From the NCBI GenBank assembly GCA_947599995.1, contig CANQFW010000061.1, positions 1 to 8,582 on the forward strand: 8,582 nt of DNA, given 5' to 3'. Source of the stretch: an uncultured Clostridia bacterium (GTDB taxonomy: Bacteria > Bacillota > Clostridia > TANB77 > CAG-508). Both the position numbers and the translations under genes were made by a program. The notes under the pieces were generated by a model. The model was not told the DNA's origin. It did not search any database and saw only the letters and a program-made list of their open reading frames with translations. Below, in pieces: positions 6,053 to 8,582 of the stretch. Position 1 is the first letter of the stretch. The number at the start of each line of letters is the position of its first letter.

Positions 6053-6088
6053 ATTGTAATAATTAGTGCAATTATTATGATGGTTTTT
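6053..6088 (+). terminator. Intrinsic terminator after dapL
   Basis: taataatt (6057-6064) pairs with aattatta (6070-6077) around agtgc. The stem extends outward with G-T and A-T pairs to about 6053 and 6081, and is followed by five T (6084-6088). It would end the dapF-dapL transcript 20 bases after the dapL stop. Confidence 0.6.
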
Positions 6089-6164
6089 AAAGTTTAATTT
6101 AGTACAAACTTTTCTACTAATTAATTGACGAAGTGACAAAGATAGAGGAGATTGTGATATATAA

Positions 6165-6193
6165 TTGTCTAAAAAACAAAATAATGATATAAT
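6165..6193 (+). promoter_or_regulatory. Promoter of the membrane-anchored protein gene
   Basis: TTGTCT (6165-6170) and a perfect TATAAT (6188-6193) are exactly 17 bases apart, with TGA before the -10 giving an extended -10. Transcription would start near 6200, which places the TTG at 6205 only about five bases in and supports the ATG at 6229 as the start. Confidence 0.72.
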
Positions 6194-6228
6194 GCTTATG
6201 TAATTTGAATTTGAAAGTGAGATTTAAA

Positions 6229-7371
6229 ATGGATAAGAAAAAAGTAATTATAATAAGTGTTGTAGTTTTGTTTTTTATAGTAGTAGGTGTTTTCTCTTAT
6301 AAATTGATTATGAATAATGACGATTTTGCACTATATACAAGTCAAGAATATGAGGATGTCTATAATTTGAAAGAAGATATATACAATTTATCTTTTATCA
6401 AATACGAATTGACGACAATAGCACAAAAATATGAAAATGGAGTAAAATTGACCTATGCTAAATATGATATAAATGAAAATAGCAAAACTGCGAAATTTGA
6501 ATTTTACAGCGATAATTATGGTGAAAAAAATATGGCTTGTATAGTAACTATCTGGGTTAATATTGATGAGAAAAAAGTTACTAAAATCAAGTATGAAAAA
6601 GGCAATGGAAAAAGAATATCAGGTTATTCTACTGAAATCAATATATCTGAAAATTTGTCAGATTATATAAACCCAAAAGAAAATCTCCAAATTACTATAA
6701 GAAATCAAGATGTAATTTTGATGAAAGATGGGCAAAAACTAGAAAAAGAGGATTTTGTGAAAAATGTTACAAATAATTTGGGAACAAGTAGGTTTGATGG
6801 TTATGAAGGAATAGTAACTGAAATAAATTCAAACAATATAATTTTTGAAAATAAATCAAAAAACAGGAAATATTTAATTGAATATAACAATGATTTTAAA
6901 TGTATAAATGGAAGAACAGAAGAAACAATAGATTTTAATAATATAAAAGAAGGTAATTACATTCATACATTTATAAATGAAAAAGGGAAAATGATTAGTA
7001 TATTGAGCAATATTAGTGGTGAAGAACTAAAAAAAGAATTGCTGAAAAATTTAACAATAGAAAATTATATTGATATAAATACAGCAGCTTCTGTAACTGG
7101 AAAAACAATTAATATAGAAAACAGTAACAAAGCAATATTAACATTAAAAGTTCAAGAATATATAGAAAGCCAAAATATTAAAAGTGAGGAATTTGAAGTA
7201 AAAGTAGAACTTAATTCAGATACAGATATTGAATGTAAAGGTTTGCAAAAGCCAAAAATTGAAGATTTAAGAGATGTGTTTTTAGATATTATCAATGTGA
7301 GATTAGATAAAAATACAATAAATGATGAAATTCCTGTAGTTACATGGTTTATGTCTAGTAATGGTAATTAA
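6229..7371 (+). CDS. Membrane-anchored extracytoplasmic protein, function unknown
   Basis: The 380-residue protein has a basic start (MDKKK) followed by one hydrophobic helix, VIIISVVVLFFIVVGVF at 6-22, and no lipobox cysteine. It is therefore probably an N-in, C-out single-pass protein or has an uncleaved signal anchor, with about 350 residues outside. The exposed part is polar, Asn/Lys/Glu-rich and mainly beta-like. The section at about 193-260 (GIVTEINSNNIIF, then Y-LIEYNN, then FNNIKEGNYI) looks like a small beta-barrel of the type that reads G-V-x-I...N-I-x-V...I-x-x-G-D-x-I, but I cannot name a family. I do not recognise the whole protein. The ATG at 6229 is preferred over TTG 6205; the ribosome site (gtgag) is weak. 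It is transcribed from its own strong promoter after the dapL terminator. Confidence 0.8.
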   Translation: MDKKKVIIISVVVLFFIVVGVFSYKLIMNNDDFALYTSQEYEDVYNLKEDIYNLSFIKYELTTIAQKYENGVKLTYAKYDINENSKTAKFEFYSDNYGEKNMACIVTIWVNIDEKKVTKIKYEKGNGKRISGYSTEINISENLSDYINPKENLQITIRNQDVILMKDGQKLEKEDFVKNVTNNLGTSRFDGYEGIVTEINSNNIIFENKSKNRKYLIEYNNDFKCINGRTEETIDFNNIKEGNYIHTFINEKGKMISILSNISGEELKKELLKNLTIENYIDINTAASVTGKTINIENSNKAILTLKVQEYIESQNIKSEEFEVKVELNSDTDIECKGLQKPKIEDLRDVFLDIINVRLDKNTINDEIPVVTWFMSSNGN

Positions 7372-7405
7372 ATTTAAAAACTTATAAACGATTAGTATCA
7401 AGTAC

Positions 7406-7428
7406 CAGAATCAGGTATTCTGTATTTT
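7406..7428 (+). terminator. Possible weak terminator
   Basis: cagaat (7406-7411) pairs with attctg (7417-7422) around caggt and is followed by tatttt. It lies 34 bases after the stop of the membrane protein gene. The stem is only six pairs, so efficiency is doubtful. Confidence 0.35.
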
Positions 7429-7483
7429 ACTCCTACTTCTATTTACGCAAAACTTTGATAATACAAACCAATATATAAGTTAA

Positions 7484-7553
7484 ATTTAATCTTTAATAGT
7501 AAGATTAGATTTTCGAGATGATAAAGAAATGAAGAAAAAAGAGAAGTCTTACT
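7484..7553 (+). other. Two mutually exclusive hairpins before the MYG1 gene
   Basis: Stem 1 pairs atttaatctt (7484-7493) with aagattagat (7501-7510), one G-T pair, followed by a short T-run (to 7513). Stem 2 pairs agtaaga (7498-7504) with tcttact (7547-7553) and overlaps stem 1. Overlapping stems are the layout of attenuators, but in sequence this AT-rich it can arise by chance. The remaining intergenic sequence (7372-7585) shows no other feature. Confidence 0.25.
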
Positions 7554-7585
7554 AAAAGTTTATGCTATCCATAATCTTAATTATA

Positions 7586-7614
7586 TTGAAATATAAAATT
7601 AATAGTAATATAAT
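7586..7614 (+). promoter_or_regulatory. Promoter of the MYG1-family gene
   Basis: TTGAAA (7586-7591) and a perfect TATAAT (7609-7614) are separated by exactly 17 bases, the best sigma-A-type match in the window. The start of transcription would fall near 7621, leaving only about ten bases of leader (ggtgaaggaa) before the ATG at 7631. The longer open frame from 7562 runs through this promoter, so those extra 23 codons are unlikely to be translated. Confidence 0.7.
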
Positions 7615-7630
7615 TAAAGTGGTGAAGGAA

Positions 7631-8518
7631 ATGAGAGTATTTAAATATAAAAATATAAAATTAACAAAGCAATATAACAAAGCAAATTTTGTTACACATT
7701 CTGGAACATTTCACGTAGATGATGTGATTTCAACTATATTTCTAAGTAAAATTTTCCAAGAGATAAATTTAATTAGAATTCCAAGTACGAATAATAGAAA
7801 TACAAATAATAAGTTAGTTTTCGATATCGGATTAGGAGAATTTGATCATCATCAAAAGAATAGAAATGGAAAAAGAGAAAATGGTATTTATTATTCATCT
7901 ATTGGATTGTTATGGAAAAAATATGGTAAAGAATACTTAAAAAATATAAAGGCTAAAAATATAGATAAGGTTTATGAATATATGGATAGAGAATTAATTC
8001 AATATATAGACGCAACAGATAATATGCAAATGGAATATTTAAAAAGTAAAACATTACCTGATTTTGTTAAATTATGCAATCCTGAATGGAATGAAAATGT
8101 AACAGAAGAAGAAGGCTTTGTTCATGCTTTAAAGTTAGCAGATGAATTTTGGAATATATATATTAAACATGCTATTGCCGAAGTTGAAGCAATTGAAATA
8201 ATTATAAAAAAAACAAATGAAACAAATGAAAACTATGCCGTATTTGATAAAGAATTACCATACAGAAAAGCAGTTGATTTTTTAAAAAATAAAAATATTA
8301 AATATCTAATATTCAGGTCAAAAAGAGAGTGTTATGATATTAGAATAATTAGTAAAGAAATAGAGTTTAAAAAAGAAATTATTATAAATGATATTAAACA
8401 AGCAAGAATACTGTCTAATATTCATGATTTATTGTATGTAGATACGAACGGAAAATTATGTTGTACTGAAACGTTAGTTTCAGCAATTAATTTAGTAAAA
8501 TATAATGATGAAAAATAA
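7631..8518 (+). CDS. MYG1-family (UPF0160) putative metal-dependent nuclease
   Basis: MYG1/UPF0160 proteins are DHH-related metal-dependent hydrolases; the eukaryotic member is a 3'-5' RNA exonuclease and the bacterial role is unclear. The 295 residues show the family's N-terminal motif THSGTFHVDD (22-31), the DIGLGEFDHHQ metal-binding motif (65-75, with D72-H73-H74) and IDATDN (126-131), the usual place of D-A-I-D-N-G. The C-terminal block usually reading F-V-H-x-N-G-F is here LYVDTNGKL (268-276), with D271 where a histidine is expected. DNG is DNM. The C-terminal half is thus diverged, though the metal centre looks complete. No membrane segment; cytoplasmic. The start at 7631 is set by the promoter and GGTGA (7621-7625) five bases upstream. 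It is a single-gene unit as far as seen. Confidence 0.88.
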   Translation: MRVFKYKNIKLTKQYNKANFVTHSGTFHVDDVISTIFLSKIFQEINLIRIPSTNNRNTNNKLVFDIGLGEFDHHQKNRNGKRENGIYYSSIGLLWKKYGKEYLKNIKAKNIDKVYEYMDRELIQYIDATDNMQMEYLKSKTLPDFVKLCNPEWNENVTEEEGFVHALKLADEFWNIYIKHAIAEVEAIEIIIKKTNETNENYAVFDKELPYRKAVDFLKNKNIKYLIFRSKRECYDIRIISKEIEFKKEIIINDIKQARILSNIHDLLYVDTNGKLCCTETLVSAINLVKYNDEK

Positions 8519-8582
8519 AGAAAATGGAAATAAGCGACTATTTTATTATTGCTTTAAAAGTAAAGAATATCATAATATAATT

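Noticed and set aside
6138..6193. Small ORF after gaggag at 6145-6150
   Set aside because: The possible GTG start is only three bases from the ribosome site and the peptide ends after about a dozen codons inside the promoter.
7562..7630. Longer start of the MYG1 gene (MLSIILIILKYKINSN)
   Set aside because: The extra codons overlap a near-consensus promoter and have no ribosome site; the hydrophobic look comes from AT-rich DNA.
1..8582. CRISPR array, tRNA or rRNA genes, complete insertion sequence
   Set aside because: No regularly spaced repeats, no cloverleaf or rRNA sequence and no transposase were seen on either strand.

Overview
The window looks like the chromosome of a very AT-rich Gram-positive bacterium, most likely an uncultured gut-type member of the Clostridia. 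This is inferred from the low GC content, purine-rich Shine-Dalgarno sequences, near-consensus sigma-A-type promoters (often extended -10), a dapF-dapL lysine/cell-wall pair, a DUF6774-like small gene and a DUF362 remnant. No database search could be run, so family names rest on recalled motifs.

Layout. 1-362 is a degraded zone: a perfect 28-bp palindrome, a DUF362-type gene scar with an internal deletion, and a GC-richer, hairpin-prone segment of unknown origin. 363-1349 (minus) is an HDIG-type HD-domain protein with an unrecognised N-terminal domain. 1350-1598 is a divergent intergenic region holding a promoter on each strand, copy A of a 36-bp repeat and a short octamer array. 1599-2690 (plus) is an Asn-rich cytoplasmic-type protein resembling the HopA1 family. 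2901-3326 is a Nudix hydrolase. 3442-3598 is a small DUF6774-like gene broken by one extra base. 3599-3915 has no intact gene but is dense in structure: three hairpins, copy B of the 36-bp repeat, a strong intrinsic terminator, and a dapF leader with a three-codon mini-ORF. 3916-6033 is dapF then dapL. 6229-7371 is a membrane-anchored protein of unknown function. 7631-8518 is a MYG1-family protein.

How the genes work together. Only dapF and dapL are a clear functional unit. DapL aminates tetrahydrodipicolinate to LL-diaminopimelate and DapF epimerises this to meso-diaminopimelate for peptidoglycan and lysine. The other genes look like single-gene transcription units with their own promoters. 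Four coding starts were moved downstream from the longest open frame because promoter or ribosome-binding signals fall inside the longer versions (HD gene, dapF, membrane protein, MYG1).

No complete new multi-gene system is visible. The most interesting points are the structured region in front of dapF (candidate small RNA plus mini-ORF leader), the repeat it shares with the HD/HopA1-like divergent promoter region, the HopA1-like gene, and the two gene scars.
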